Counted from the stretch's first letter, positions 45,950 to 55,625 are shown. The stretch: DNA of 64,000 bases from Terriglobia bacterium (GCA_020072785.1 JAIQGG010000001.1:702581-766580), one strand, 5' to 3'. The notes: generated by a model from the sequence alone, not told the origin. Numbers and translations: made by a program.

Positions 45950-46984
45950 ATGCATCAAATTGATCCGATCAAAGATCCGCGATGGGAAGTGTTTCTGGAG
46001 CGCCATCCGTGCTCCTCGGTCTTCCATTCCGCTGCCTGGCTCGCGGCGTTGCATAAGACTTATGGCTACGAGCCGGTCGCATATACAACTACGAGGCCGG
46101 GCACGGAGTTAGAGAATGGACTTGTCTTTTGCCGAATCGACAGCTGGCTGACGGGACGGCGCTTGGTGTCGTTGCCATTTTCGGATCACTGCCATCCCCT
46201 GGTAGACAGGCAGGAAAATCTGGTCTCCCTACTGCAAGGCTTACAACGCATTCAGGTGGACGAAAGATTAAAGTGCATCGAGATCCGGCCGCTGGAAAGC
46301 TCGACTATCGAGTGGGGAAACTTTGCTGCAGCAGAATCAGTTTATCTCCACAAGGTGGATCTTCGTCCCAGCCTGGAACAGTTGTTCCGTAATTTGCATA
46401 AAGATTCGATACAAAGAAAAATCCGGCGCGCCGAACGGGAGGGATTGATCTGTGAGGAGGGGAGGTCGGAAGCCCTGCTCAGCAAATTTTATCGATTGAT
46501 GTTGCTCACTCGCCGTCGGCACGAACTTCCTCCCGCTTCCCTCGATTGGTTCCGGAATCTGGGGGTTTGCATGGGCGAAAAGTTTACAATCCGCGTGGCT
46601 TGTAAGAATGAGAGACCGATTGCTGCGGTTCTCATCCTCTCGCATAAGAATACGGTCGTTTACAAGTACGGCTGTTCCGACGCCGAGTTCCATAATTTCG
46701 GGGGGATGCCTTTTCTGCTCTGGAAGACAATCGAAAACGCCAAAAAGGAAGGCGCTGAGGAGCTTGACCTGGGAAGGTCAGATATAGACAATTCCGGACT
46801 GGTCCAGTTTAAGGAACGGTTAGGGGCCTCTCGATCAACGCTGACTTATGTAAAGTTCCCGGCGAGCCGTGCACGAAGCACAAGTGCAGGCTGGAAGATG
46901 CAAATCGCTAAACTAGTTGTTTCCTATTTGCCAGACCGATGTCTTATCACGGCAGGAAGGTTGCTCTATCCCCATATTGGCTGA
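45950..46984 (+). CDS. FemAB/GNAT-type acyltransferase
   Basis: A 344-residue protein of the FemAB-like superfamily. It has SVFHSAAWLAALHKTYGYEP, NLHKDSIQRKIRRAEREGL, AVLILSHKNTVVYKYGCSDAEFHNFGGMPFLLWKTI and ELDLGRSDIDNSGLVQFKERLGA. The group occurs in XrtA/PEP-CTERM loci and is thought to transfer an amino acid or acyl group to a glycan or peptide. An ATG at 45950 is preferred over TTG 45914. The 249-base gap before it has no features. Confidence 0.78.
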   Translation: MHQIDPIKDPRWEVFLERHPCSSVFHSAAWLAALHKTYGYEPVAYTTTRPGTELENGLVFCRIDSWLTGRRLVSLPFSDHCHPLVDRQENLVSLLQGLQRIQVDERLKCIEIRPLESSTIEWGNFAAAESVYLHKVDLRPSLEQLFRNLHKDSIQRKIRRAEREGLICEEGRSEALLSKFYRLMLLTRRRHELPPASLDWFRNLGVCMGEKFTIRVACKNERPIAAVLILSHKNTVVYKYGCSDAEFHNFGGMPFLLWKTIENAKKEGAEELDLGRSDIDNSGLVQFKERLGASRSTLTYVKFPASRARSTSAGWKMQIAKLVVSYLPDRCLITAGRLLYPHIG

Positions 46985-47162
46985 AAGCTAGGGGAGGCAC
47001 CCCCGCCGTAAATGTGACGAAGCATTCAGATGCCGAAAACCAGTGCTCTAGGAAGAAGTTCACATCCTTAGTATGAGAAGAAGTTTGGCATTTCCATGTC
47101 CTATGCCGGGAGTATCGAAAGCCATCTACGAGATAATATGAGCCTTACAAGTTACATGGAAG

Positions 47163-47178
47163 TGGTACTTGCCTTGCA
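47163..47178 (+). promoter_or_regulatory. Candidate sigma-54 promoter inside the EPS block
   Basis: TGGTACTTGCCTTGCA: GG 47164-47165, GC 47176-47177, spacing 10, with TGG-AC and a perfect TTGCA -12. Predicted start near 47189, 17 bases before the ATG of the deacetylase-like gene. It would allow the last part of the block to be expressed independently. Confidence 0.6.
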
Positions 47179-47205
47179 TTCATAAAGCTATCCGCTAGGT
47201 AGGCT

Positions 47206-48561
47206 ATGCTCAATCGAGCCCTTATCGATCGATACAAATGCGCCGAGAGCGTCGCCACTTTTGGCTTAGCGGGTGCGCTGTCCGAGGACACGGGGTTCTT
47301 TCGCTTCGGGCAAGAGGCAATCTGCTATGGTCAATCTGCTTCCGGATTCCGGAGCATTCATCCCGCCGAATCTCTCTATGATGCAGCGCAGGACGTAAAG
47401 GTCGATGGGTCTATTCTCAAGTTGCCGTTTGACCCGGCGAAGGTAATTGATAATCTGCGTTTGGAGCGATACGCAACGAACTCAAACCACACCGGGTCCC
47501 GGCGCATCGCCAAGAAAGTTGTGCGAAGCGCTTACTACGCCCTGCGCCCGCTTATGTCCGTCGCTGTCCGCAAGCATTTTCAGAGACTGTATTTGCGTGG
47601 CTGGCAGAAAAAATTCTTCCCCCGCTGGCCGGTGGACCGGTCTGTGGAAGAGATACTCGAGAGACTTCTCGTGAGTTCGATGAAGGCTCAGGGGATTAAT
47701 GAGATTCCCTTTATCTGGTTCTGGCCTGAGGGAGCGCCCGGTTGCGTGTTGATGACGCATGACGTAGAGACGACAGCCGGCCGGGATTTCTGTTCCCGGT
47801 TGATGGACATTAACGATTCCTTCGGTGTAAAGGCATCATTTCAAATTGTCCCCGAGAAGCGGTACTCGGTGCCCGAAGAATTTCTTGCGGACATTCGCGA
47901 GCGGGGATTCGAAGTCGCTGTCCAAGATCTCAATCACGACGGATATCTCTATTCTGATCGGGATGAATTCTTGCGCCGGGCAAAACTGATCAATCAATAC
48001 GGCAAAGAATTTAGAGCTCGGGGTTTTCGAGCTGCCGTGTTGTACCGCAATCTCGACTGGCTCCCTGCCTTGGATTTCAGTTATGAAATGTCCGTTCCAA
48101 ATGTCGCTCATCTGGATCCGCAGCAGGGTGGATGTTGCACTGTGTTTCCTTACTTTATCGGCGATATCCTTGAGTTGCCGGTGACGACAACGCAGGATTA
48201 CCCCCTGTTCTACATCCTCCGGCAGAATTGCCTCACTCTCTGGAAGACACAAGTTCGCCTCATCCTCGAAAAATACGGTCTCGTCAGTTTCATCGTTCAC
48301 CCCGATTACATCATTGAGGAAAAGAATCAGCAAACATACAAGGATTTGCTCGGATATCTCTCTCAACTACGCCGGGAGGAAAACGTCTGGACCGCTCTTC
48401 CCCGGGAAATCGACAGCTGGTGGAGAGCAAGAGCCCAGATGAGACTCGTCTCGGAAGACGGAAAATGGCGCATCGAAGGGCCGCAGAAAGAGCGGGCGCG
48501 CGTCGCATACGCGCGGCTTGAGAATGACCGCCTTGTGTATCACAAAGAGGGAAAATCTTAG
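47206..48561 (+). CDS. Divergent polysaccharide deacetylase-like protein
   Basis: A 451-residue protein. The C-terminal two-thirds resembles a NodB domain: MTHDVETTAG (H185, D186, E188) in the motif-1 position, FGVKASFQIVPE, and VQDLNHDGYLY (D241, H244) where CE4 enzymes carry HxxxH. One metal-binding histidine is therefore not in its normal form. A central region (100-140) is basic, and no signal peptide is visible. The 220-base gap before it holds a sigma-54 type promoter. It may be a deacetylase with altered metal ligands or a related hydrolase. Confidence 0.7.
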   Translation: MLNRALIDRYKCAESVATFGLAGALSEDTGFFRFGQEAICYGQSASGFRSIHPAESLYDAAQDVKVDGSILKLPFDPAKVIDNLRLERYATNSNHTGSRRIAKKVVRSAYYALRPLMSVAVRKHFQRLYLRGWQKKFFPRWPVDRSVEEILERLLVSSMKAQGINEIPFIWFWPEGAPGCVLMTHDVETTAGRDFCSRLMDINDSFGVKASFQIVPEKRYSVPEEFLADIRERGFEVAVQDLNHDGYLYSDRDEFLRRAKLINQYGKEFRARGFRAAVLYRNLDWLPALDFSYEMSVPNVAHLDPQQGGCCTVFPYFIGDILELPVTTTQDYPLFYILRQNCLTLWKTQVRLILEKYGLVSFIVHPDYIIEEKNQQTYKDLLGYLSQLRREENVWTALPREIDSWWRARAQMRLVSEDGKWRIEGPQKERARVAYARLENDRLVYHKEGKS

Positions 48562-48812
48562 CAGGTACCGAGGAAATGGATGTAGCGGCGTCCTTTGTTG
48601 CGGCATGCCGAGGCCAAAGCCCGCGACGAATCCGCGATCACTGTTCTAAACTCGCGCGCGCGTTTTCACCTTTTCTCCGCAGATTATTCGAGCCCGCATG
48701 AGCTTCCTTTTAAGATTCCTTCCGAGTAATGATTCGGCACAGAACAGATATCTCGCGAGAGTTCTTTGTTTGTAGTTGTTAAGATAGATCCAAATACAAC
48801 CACGGAGGCACG

Positions 48813-50306
48813 ATGGGAACGGTGACTACATTGGGGACGATCGAATCTTTGCTGCAGGACAAGAGAGTCGCGGTTTCCTTCACAGGGCTCAAGGATTACC
48901 CCACGGAGCTCCCCTTCGATCCTCCCGAGAGGTACCCCGAGTATGCCTTGAAAGGTGTTGACCCCAACAACGAGGTCTACGCCTGGGTCCGGGAAACTCT
49001 TCATAGGGCAGGCCTGGACCAGAAGAACTTCGGAACTCCCAATTGGAATCCCCTCGGCGACATCGTCCAGCCGGGCATGAAGGTGTTGATCAAGCCCAAC
49101 ACCGTCTCGCACATGCATGAGGAAAACAAGGAATATTTTTCCGTCATCATCCACCCGTCCGTCATCCGGCCGATGCTTGATTATCTTTGTATTGCTCTGA
49201 AGAATCAGGGAAAGATCACCATCGGGGATTCTCAGGTGATCTTTGGGCATTTTGAAGAGGCCATGGCGGCATCCCGGATCGACAAACTTCTCGTTTGGTA
49301 TCGCCAGCAAACCTCCATTCCTATCGAGTGCATCGACCTCCGCACGGTCCGTGGCGTGCGGACGTGGATGTACGGCAAGTGGGCGCGCAAGAAAGTTGGC
49401 CAGGATCCTCTGGGTTACCAGACCGTGGACTTGGGGAAGGAAAGTTTCTTCAAGGATATCGATCCCAAGCGGCTCCGGATCGCGATCGCCAGTTACAAAA
49501 AGATGTACGAGCATCATTCCGAGGGTCGCCACGAGTATGTGTTCCCCAAATCCGTGCTGGAAAGCGACGCGATCATAAACATCCCGAAGTTGAAAACCCA
49601 TCGGCGCACGGCGATCACGCTGGCCTTGAAAAACTTCATGGGGCTGCCCGCCTCCAAGGACAGCCTTCCGCACTTTCGCACGGGTTCTGTCGAGGAAGGA
49701 GGCGACCAGTACATTTATCCCTCCTGGCGGAAGCGGGTCTGCCTTGTTTTGCACGACCAGATCCAGACGCGGTCTTGGGTTCCCGTAAAGTTCATGTTCG
49801 CGGTGATCAAGAAACTCATTTGGGACACGCACAAGGTGATTCCCTTCAAGGACGACGTTTACGAGGCGATGTGGTACGGGAACGACACGCTCTGGCGGAC
49901 CCTGTTGGATATAAACCGGATTGTTTTCTACGCGGATAAGAACGGCAAGCTGCGCGATACTCCGCAGCGCAAGTATTTCTGTTTGATTGACGGAATTGTG
50001 GCCGGCGAAGGAAATGGCCCGCTCTCGCCCAACCCCTTGGCGCCGGGCGTTTTGATAGCCGGTTACAATTCGGCTGCCATCGATGCGGTCGCGACCTCAC
50101 TCATGGGATTTGACATTGATAAGATTCCCCTCGTCAAAAAGGCGCTGGAGGATGGCGAGCAAAAGAGGCCGATCTTCCGCGGAAATCGCGAGCAGATTGA
50201 AGTGATCGAAGGCGGTCGGGTCCTCAGCTTGGCAGAAATGCAAAAATCCGCAAATCTGAAATTCGAGCCGCATCCAAACTGGAAAGGGCAAGTGGAACGC
50301 AAATAG
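48813..50306 (+). CDS. DUF362 domain-containing protein
   Basis: A 497-residue protein of the DUF362 family: VLIKPNTVSHMHEEN, NIPKLKTHRRTAITLALKNFMGLP and LIDGIVAGEGNGPLSPNPL are its signature segments. No ferredoxin-type cysteine clusters are present, unlike some DUF362 proteins. The biochemical role is unknown. GGAGG precedes the ATG. It begins a compact group with a GNAT, a CapK-like protein and a FemAB protein, probably a co-expressed unit. Confidence 0.8.
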   Translation: MGTVTTLGTIESLLQDKRVAVSFTGLKDYPTELPFDPPERYPEYALKGVDPNNEVYAWVRETLHRAGLDQKNFGTPNWNPLGDIVQPGMKVLIKPNTVSHMHEENKEYFSVIIHPSVIRPMLDYLCIALKNQGKITIGDSQVIFGHFEEAMAASRIDKLLVWYRQQTSIPIECIDLRTVRGVRTWMYGKWARKKVGQDPLGYQTVDLGKESFFKDIDPKRLRIAIASYKKMYEHHSEGRHEYVFPKSVLESDAIINIPKLKTHRRTAITLALKNFMGLPASKDSLPHFRTGSVEEGGDQYIYPSWRKRVCLVLHDQIQTRSWVPVKFMFAVIKKLIWDTHKVIPFKDDVYEAMWYGNDTLWRTLLDINRIVFYADKNGKLRDTPQRKYFCLIDGIVAGEGNGPLSPNPLAPGVLIAGYNSAAIDAVATSLMGFDIDKIPLVKKALEDGEQKRPIFRGNREQIEVIEGGRVLSLAEMQKSANLKFEPHPNWKGQVERK

Positions 50307-50341
50307 CGAGAACCCCGCTTGTGCGGGCGGACAAATAAGTT

Positions 50342-50986
50342 ATGCGCCTTTCTCTTTTCGTCCGGAAATTCCAGAGAAACGTGGAAGACTATGGCTGGCC
50401 GGTTACTCTCAGAAAGAGTCTGGGTTACCTCTTCCAGACATTTTATGCCCATCAGGTTTACCGCATCTATCGAATCGACCTCACGGAGCCGCGCCCTTCT
50501 GCGCTGTGCGATGAACAGGGCCTGTCTTTTAGGATTCTCGATCCGGACGATCATCAGGCCATCTCGCAGATTGAGAAGGTTCACGAATGGCTTCAGGGCG
50601 GATTGAAAGAAAGCATCCGGGCCGGCGCCTTGTGCCTGGTGGCCCTGCAGGGCGAGAAGGTGGCGGGGTTTAACTTGATTGGGTTCGGCGAAGTGTTTAT
50701 GCCACTGGTCAATAAGAAGCGGACCTTTCGCAAGGGTGATGCCTGGTCCGAACAGATTGCGGTGATGAAAGACTTCCGGCAATTGGGTCTCGGTTCTCAG
50801 CTCCGCTACAGGATTTTTGAGGAGCTTGGCAGCCGGGGGGTCAAGCGCCTTTATGGCGGCGCTCTCACTTCCAACGTCGGCTCGCTCAAATTGGCAAGAA
50901 AAGTGGGCTTCCGGGAAATCATCGATATTCATTACTTCCGAATACTGGGACGTGACATTTGGCGGTATAAGAAGGTGCAGCAGTGA
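50342..50986 (+). CDS. GNAT N-acetyltransferase
   Basis: A 214-residue protein with a GNAT core: AGALCLVALQGEKVAGFNLIGFGE, EQIAVMKDFRQLGLGSQLRYRIFEELGSRG (acetyl-CoA loop with Q/RxxGxG/A-like LGLGSQ) and NVGSLKLARKVGFREI. The N-terminal 60 residues are an extension that could contact the acceptor. It overlaps the CapK-like gene by four bases, so translation is coupled. Confidence 0.8.
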   Translation: MRLSLFVRKFQRNVEDYGWPVTLRKSLGYLFQTFYAHQVYRIYRIDLTEPRPSALCDEQGLSFRILDPDDHQAISQIEKVHEWLQGGLKESIRAGALCLVALQGEKVAGFNLIGFGEVFMPLVNKKRTFRKGDAWSEQIAVMKDFRQLGLGSQLRYRIFEELGSRGVKRLYGGALTSNVGSLKLARKVGFREIIDIHYFRILGRDIWRYKKVQQ

Positions 50987-52431
50987 GCTTTCTGGAGCAC
51001 TTCAATGATTTCGTTGTCGGAAACATTACCTTTCCTTTGACGAACTACACGCTGAACAGAAGGGGGGTCCTGCGTCATTTCCACGAATTGAAAAAGTCCG
51101 AACGCTACCCGCAAGAACAATTGCAGGAGATGCAGCTCAGAAAGTTTAGAGAGCTGGTAAGGTATGCGGGTAAGCAGTGCCCATTCTACGCTGCCCGGTT
51201 CAAGGCAGCCGGGCTCCTGCCGGACGATATCAGGACACTGGAAGACGTCAAGAAGATCCCTCCCCTGACCCGCAAAGATGTGATGGATCACTGCCGCGAG
51301 CTTCTGGACACTCGCTACTGGCCCTCCATCCCCTTCGCGGATCGATCCACGCGAGGCCCCGGCCAGCCGGCGTCGTTTGCAAGGTTTCGCAAGCACAAGC
51401 TTGTGAAGAATACTTCGTCGGGTTCCACCGGTGCCCCAGTCACCTTTTACGAGGATGGAGCGATCACGGGCCGGAATTGGGCTTTGGAACTGAGATTGAA
51501 GGATTGGTTTGGCCATAAGCCCGGCGTGCGGGAGGCACGACTGGTCAGGATTTCAACGGATTACCTTCCAAACAGCAAGACCCTGTCGGCGAGAAAGCGC
51601 CTTTGGCACCAGTTGATTCTACCCGGGGTGAATCTGACGAATCCGGATTACGCGCTCTCCGTCGAGAAAATCAAGGAATTTCGGCCCAAGGTTCTCTGGG
51701 GATTCACTTCCGCGTTGACCGGGTTGGCCGATTACATTCGGCGGTCGAACCAAGACATGGCCTCTTGGCGCCCGGAACTTGCCATATCCTGGGCCGCTCC
51801 CCTCTACGAGCATGAAAAGGCTCTTCTCTCCAGCGTCTTTCATTGCGCGCAGACGAATATCTATGGCAGCCGCGAGGTGGGGCACATCGCTTTTTTCTGC
51901 CCCGAGGGCAGCTTGCACATCAACCAGGAAGATCTCCTCGTCGAGAGTCAACGGGATAACGGGGAAAGCGCCCCTGAACACCCCGGAGAAATTATCGTTA
52001 CTACTCTCGATAGATCCCCCATGCCTTTCATCCGCTATCGGATGGGCGATATCGGCGAGGTGGCCCCCGGGAATTGCGCCTGTGGCCGGTCCTTGCTGGT
52101 CATCAAGAACTTCCTGGGACGAACCGGCGAAGTCTTTTACACCAGGGACGGCCGCATGATTTCCCCGAATTTCTGGATGCGCACGTTCATGGTTGGACGC
52201 CAAAGCCAGACGATCGAAAGATGGCAGGTCGTTTATCGCAAGGATCGCAGCATTCATTTGCGAATCGTGCCGCGTCCGAATTTCACCCCGGAGACAGAGG
52301 CCGATATCCGGCGCCATCTGGAAAAAAACCTTTCGACAGCAACACCCGTCGATTTTGAATATGTTTCAAAGATCGAAAAGCATTCCTCCGGGAAAGAGAT
52401 GCTGATTATTAACGAAAGCAATCAACCTTAG
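50983..52431 (+). CDS. CapK/PaaK-like adenylate-forming enzyme
   Basis: A 482-residue member of the phenylacetate-CoA-ligase-like group. It has the P-loop NTSSGSTGAPVTFYEDGA, the GSREVGHIAFFCPEG segment, RYRMGDIGEVAPGNCACGRSL and a C-terminal lid. CapK proteins occur in capsule loci and probably activate a carboxylic or amino acid for attachment. GTG start in a GTGA overlap with the GNAT gene. Together with the GNAT and FemAB neighbours it could build an acyl decoration. Confidence 0.82.
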   Translation: MSFLEHFNDFVVGNITFPLTNYTLNRRGVLRHFHELKKSERYPQEQLQEMQLRKFRELVRYAGKQCPFYAARFKAAGLLPDDIRTLEDVKKIPPLTRKDVMDHCRELLDTRYWPSIPFADRSTRGPGQPASFARFRKHKLVKNTSSGSTGAPVTFYEDGAITGRNWALELRLKDWFGHKPGVREARLVRISTDYLPNSKTLSARKRLWHQLILPGVNLTNPDYALSVEKIKEFRPKVLWGFTSALTGLADYIRRSNQDMASWRPELAISWAAPLYEHEKALLSSVFHCAQTNIYGSREVGHIAFFCPEGSLHINQEDLLVESQRDNGESAPEHPGEIIVTTLDRSPMPFIRYRMGDIGEVAPGNCACGRSLLVIKNFLGRTGEVFYTRDGRMISPNFWMRTFMVGRQSQTIERWQVVYRKDRSIHLRIVPRPNFTPETEADIRRHLEKNLSTATPVDFEYVSKIEKHSSGKEMLIINESNQP

Positions 52432-52441
52432 GGGACACCCG

Positions 52442-53467
52442 ATGCGCGTGGATATTCTCGAGGAAAGCAGGAAGGCGGATTGGGATCGCTTTGTCGACAC
52501 GAACCCAAACGTGATTGCCTGGCATAGCTACTATTATTCATCCGTGCTCAAGAAGATGTATAACCTGCCCTTTTATCCGCTTGCCGCGTATGACGGCTCT
52601 GCGCTCTGCGGGATCTTGCCCCTGTACCTCAGTGATACCTTTCGCCGCGGCAGAATCCTGATGTCCGTTCCCTATTTCGTGGCCGGGGGCATTGTGGCCA
52701 TGAACCAAGAGGCGGAGCAGTTGCTGCTCAAGAGGGCGATCGAATTGGGAAAGGAAACCAGCGCCGCCCACATCGCCCTGCGGCAATACAAGATCAAAAT
52801 CCAGGGCGAACTTTTGACCGATGACAGCTATTACAATCGCGAGCTGGCGCTTACCGAAGACCTCGCCCAGATCTGGAAGAGCATCAGCGATACGAACAGA
52901 TCCAAGGTGGAGGAAGCGAAGAAACACAGCACGGTCCTGGAATATCCTTCCTCGGATCTCGACACCTTTTACAAACTTCTCCTCCACGACCAGCATGGAC
53001 AGGGCCTGCCCTGCGTCAGCCGGCGCTGGGTCGAGCTTCTCCTCGGAACCGGAACCTATCAAATCGCTCTCTTGAGGCAACAAGGGACCCTGGTTGCGGC
53101 CACTCTGGCGAAGTGCTTCAAAGACACGGTTTCCTTCCCCCTGACCTGCCTGCCCAGGCATGACGAGCAAGGCGAGCTCTTTGCCTATGATCTTTACTGG
53201 AAGCTGATTACGAATCTGGCGGGCGAGGGAGTTCACATCTTTCATTCCGGGCGGATTCCACAGGGGGATGTGGCTCCCTCTTACCGTCTGGGCTGGGGCG
53301 GCACAAAATGTACCTACTACTATCAATCCCCCGGTGTCGCTAAGTCCCAGGCGCAGCAGACAAACACGCGCGGGGCGAAGAGGTCCCTGTTCGAATCAGT
53401 ATGGAAGAAAACTCCTCTGAGTCTGGCAAAAACGCTCGGCCCTGTGATCGTCAAGCAGTTCCCGTAG
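52442..53467 (+). CDS. FemAB-like protein, XrtA/PEP-CTERM associated
   Basis: A 341-residue protein with the double-GNAT FemAB layout: NPNVIAWHSYYYSSVLKKMYNLPFYPL, GILPLYLSDTFRRGRILMSVPYFVAGGIV, ISDTNRSKVEEAKKHSTVLEY and VHIFHSGRIPQGDVAPSYRLGWGG. This fits the exosortase-associated FemAB group. It may transfer an amino acid to an anchored protein or glycan. It lies 10 bases after the CapK-like gene and closes the plus-strand EPS block. Confidence 0.83.
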   Translation: MRVDILEESRKADWDRFVDTNPNVIAWHSYYYSSVLKKMYNLPFYPLAAYDGSALCGILPLYLSDTFRRGRILMSVPYFVAGGIVAMNQEAEQLLLKRAIELGKETSAAHIALRQYKIKIQGELLTDDSYYNRELALTEDLAQIWKSISDTNRSKVEEAKKHSTVLEYPSSDLDTFYKLLLHDQHGQGLPCVSRRWVELLLGTGTYQIALLRQQGTLVAATLAKCFKDTVSFPLTCLPRHDEQGELFAYDLYWKLITNLAGEGVHIFHSGRIPQGDVAPSYRLGWGGTKCTYYYQSPGVAKSQAQQTNTRGAKRSLFESVWKKTPLSLAKTLGPVIVKQFP

Positions 53468-53479
53468 ACCGGCCGGAGG

Positions 53480-53923
53480 CTAGGGTGCCGGGTCCGTTAC
53501 TGCTGCCAGCGGGTTGGGCTCATCCGGCTGCACGCGGATGGCGACTCGCCTGCCCATCAGGGTTTGCCGGATGATCCGCGGTGTGACACTCAGAACCATC
53601 TTGAACGGATGAGTCTTCCAGTAAGCCCGGTACACGCGCCAGACTTCGCGCTTTTCTTCGAGAATCGTGGCCGTTCCGGCAATCACCGGACCTTCGGCGC
53701 TCCCGAGATGGCAGAGCACGCGCGGATTGCGGCGCACGCGCGCTACTTTGTGCGTATCCGACGGTGTGATGAATTCAATGCAGCCGGCGGTTACAATGGA
53801 CCACACCTCCGTCGTCCTCAGTTCGCCGGAGGCCTTGTACGAGCCGAACCAGACCATGTATTGCTTTAGGGCGCGTTCGATATCGGGTGTCATGACGGAC
53901 GGGTTCACGAAGATGAACGCCAT
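53480..53923 (-). CDS. Pyridoxamine-5'-phosphate-oxidase-fold protein
   Basis: A 147-residue PPOX-fold protein of the split-barrel flavin or F420-binding group. It has TTEVWSIVTAGCIEFITPSDTHKVARVRRNPRVLCHLG and GTATILEEKREVWRVYRAYW. The substrate is unknown; relatives use FMN or F420. It is convergent with the EPS block and seems unrelated to it. A poor sigma-54-like site near 53986 is not called. Confidence 0.72.
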   Translation of the reverse strand: MAFIFVNPSVMTPDIERALKQYMVWFGSYKASGELRTTEVWSIVTAGCIEFITPSDTHKVARVRRNPRVLCHLGSAEGPVIAGTATILEEKREVWRVYRAYWKTHPFKMVLSVTPRIIRQTLMGRRVAIRVQPDEPNPLAAVTDPAP

Positions 53924-54044
53924 CTTAGGTGTTTGCAGGAGGCCTTGGCAAGGAAGCGCAGCTGCCTGGCTCGCTGAATAGCCTTGCAGGGTTTGGGCCG
54001 CTCACCCGCTTTGCGCGCCCGGTTACAGAACCCGGAAACTCCCC

Positions 54045-55625
54045 ATGACTCCTCCTTCCTCCCCATCCGCTGAAATCATCTCGTGGAGCGCTGCGGAAAT
54101 CGCCAGGCTCGTGGCCTCCGGCGCACTTTCAGTGCGCGATGTGGTGGACGCGCACATCCGGCGCATCGAAGCAGTCAATCCGAGTCTGAACGCCGTCGTT
54201 GTCCCGTTGTTCGAATCGGCCAGGGCTGAAGCGGCGGCTCTCGATTCTGCGCGGGCCCGCGGCGCGCTGACTGGCCCGCTCTGCGGTGTGCCGCTGACCG
54301 TGAAGGAAGCGTTCGAGGTTGCGGGCACTCCCAGCACCATGGGGCTGACCGAACGTGCTGCGCACTGCGCCTCGGCCGACGGCATTCTCGTGGCCAGGCT
54401 CCGCCAGGCGGGCGCCGTCCTGCTTGGCAAGACCAACGTGCCCTTGCTCATGAAGGGTAATGAGACCTCCAACCCGCTCTACGGCCGCTCCAATAATCCC
54501 TGGAACCTGGACAGAACGCCTGGAGGCTCCTCCGGCGGGGAAGCCGCTATTCTGGCTGCCGGCGGTTCGGCCCTGGGGCTCGGCTCCGATTATGGCGGCA
54601 GTCTGCGCCTGCCGGCCCATGCCTGCGGCATTCATGCTTTGAAGCCGACCTCCGGACGGTTCACAATGCGCGGTTACGCGCGCTTCCGTTTCGGCCAGGA
54701 AGCGATCCTGCCGCAGCCCGGTCCGTTGGCCCGAAGCGTCGAGGATCTGATTCTAGCCATGCGCATTCTGGGAGCACCGGGGCAGGAGGCTGTCGACGAA
54801 AGCATTCCTCCCGTGGCGCTCGGCGACCCGGCGGCCGTAGATATGAAGAGGCTCCGCGTGGGCTTCTACACGGACAATGGCATTCTGACTCCGGCGCCCG
54901 CTCTGCGGCGTGCCGTGCTCGAAGCGGCCAGCGCTCTGCAGGAGCGCGGTGCCGAAGTCGAGCCCTGGCAGCCTCCGGATACCGCCGAGGCCTGGGAAAT
55001 CCAGCTCCGTCTGATCTGTGCGGACGGCATGGCCAGCTACAGGAAGGCCATGGGCGGAAGCCAGTGGAATCCGGCCCTTCGCCGGAGCTTGCGCGCCGCC
55101 GCTCTGCCGGGATTTGTTCGCGATGCAATCCGCGTATCACTCCGGCTCGCCGGACAGCATCATTACGCCGAGCGCCTGCGCCGCAGGGGCGGCATCTCGG
55201 TCGAAGAATATTTTCAGCTTGTCGAGCAGCGCTCGAATTACCGCAGAAGGTTTCTCTCCTCTCTGGACGCCGGGCGATTCGATGCGCTCTTATGCCCCCC
55301 GGATGCGCTGCCCGCCGGGCTCCACGGGAAGAGCTTCTTGGTGGGTGATGGGCAGAGCTACGCCGGCCTGTACAATCTGCTCGGTCTGCCGGCCGGCGTG
55401 GTCAGCACGACGAGGGTTCGCCCGGGAGAGGAATCCGATCGGCCGGCGACTCGGGATGTCGCGCGGCGCACCGCCCGCGAGGTGGAGAAAGGCAGCGCCG
55501 GACTGCCCGTTGGCATCCAGGTCGTGGCCCGGCACTGGCGGGAGGACCTCGTTCTGGCTCTCATGGCCGCCCTGGAAGACCATTTCCGGCGCCTTCCGGA
55601 CTACCCTGCCAGACCACCCATTTGA
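54045..55625 (+). CDS. Amidase (amidase signature family)
   Basis: A 526-residue amidase with the Ser-Ser-Lys triad: K87 in PLTVKEAFEVAG, the cis-serine in RTPGGSSGGEAA (about 159-167) and the nucleophile S186 in DYGGSLRLP. Such enzymes cleave amide bonds in varied small substrates; GatA is the best known, but no gatB/gatC genes are adjacent. No signal peptide, so it should be cytoplasmic. It lies between the EPS block and rfbA without an obvious link. Confidence 0.88.
   Translation: MTPPSSPSAEIISWSAAEIARLVASGALSVRDVVDAHIRRIEAVNPSLNAVVVPLFESARAEAAALDSARARGALTGPLCGVPLTVKEAFEVAGTPSTMGLTERAAHCASADGILVARLRQAGAVLLGKTNVPLLMKGNETSNPLYGRSNNPWNLDRTPGGSSGGEAAILAAGGSALGLGSDYGGSLRLPAHACGIHALKPTSGRFTMRGYARFRFGQEAILPQPGPLARSVEDLILAMRILGAPGQEAVDESIPPVALGDPAAVDMKRLRVGFYTDNGILTPAPALRRAVLEAASALQERGAEVEPWQPPDTAEAWEIQLRLICADGMASYRKAMGGSQWNPALRRSLRAAALPGFVRDAIRVSLRLAGQHHYAERLRRRGGISVEEYFQLVEQRSNYRRRFLSSLDAGRFDALLCPPDALPAGLHGKSFLVGDGQSYAGLYNLLGLPAGVVSTTRVRPGEESDRPATRDVARRTAREVEKGSAGLPVGIQVVARHWREDLVLALMAALEDHFRRLPDYPARPPI

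Noticed and set aside
48684..49832. A 382-codon minus-strand open frame.
   Set aside because: Antisense shadow of the DUF362 gene, which has clear family motifs.
53984..54000. A minus-strand CGGCCCA-N4-CTGCA match upstream of the PPOX-fold gene.
   Set aside because: The -24 lacks its leading T and the gene has no link to the EPS system, so chance is more likely.
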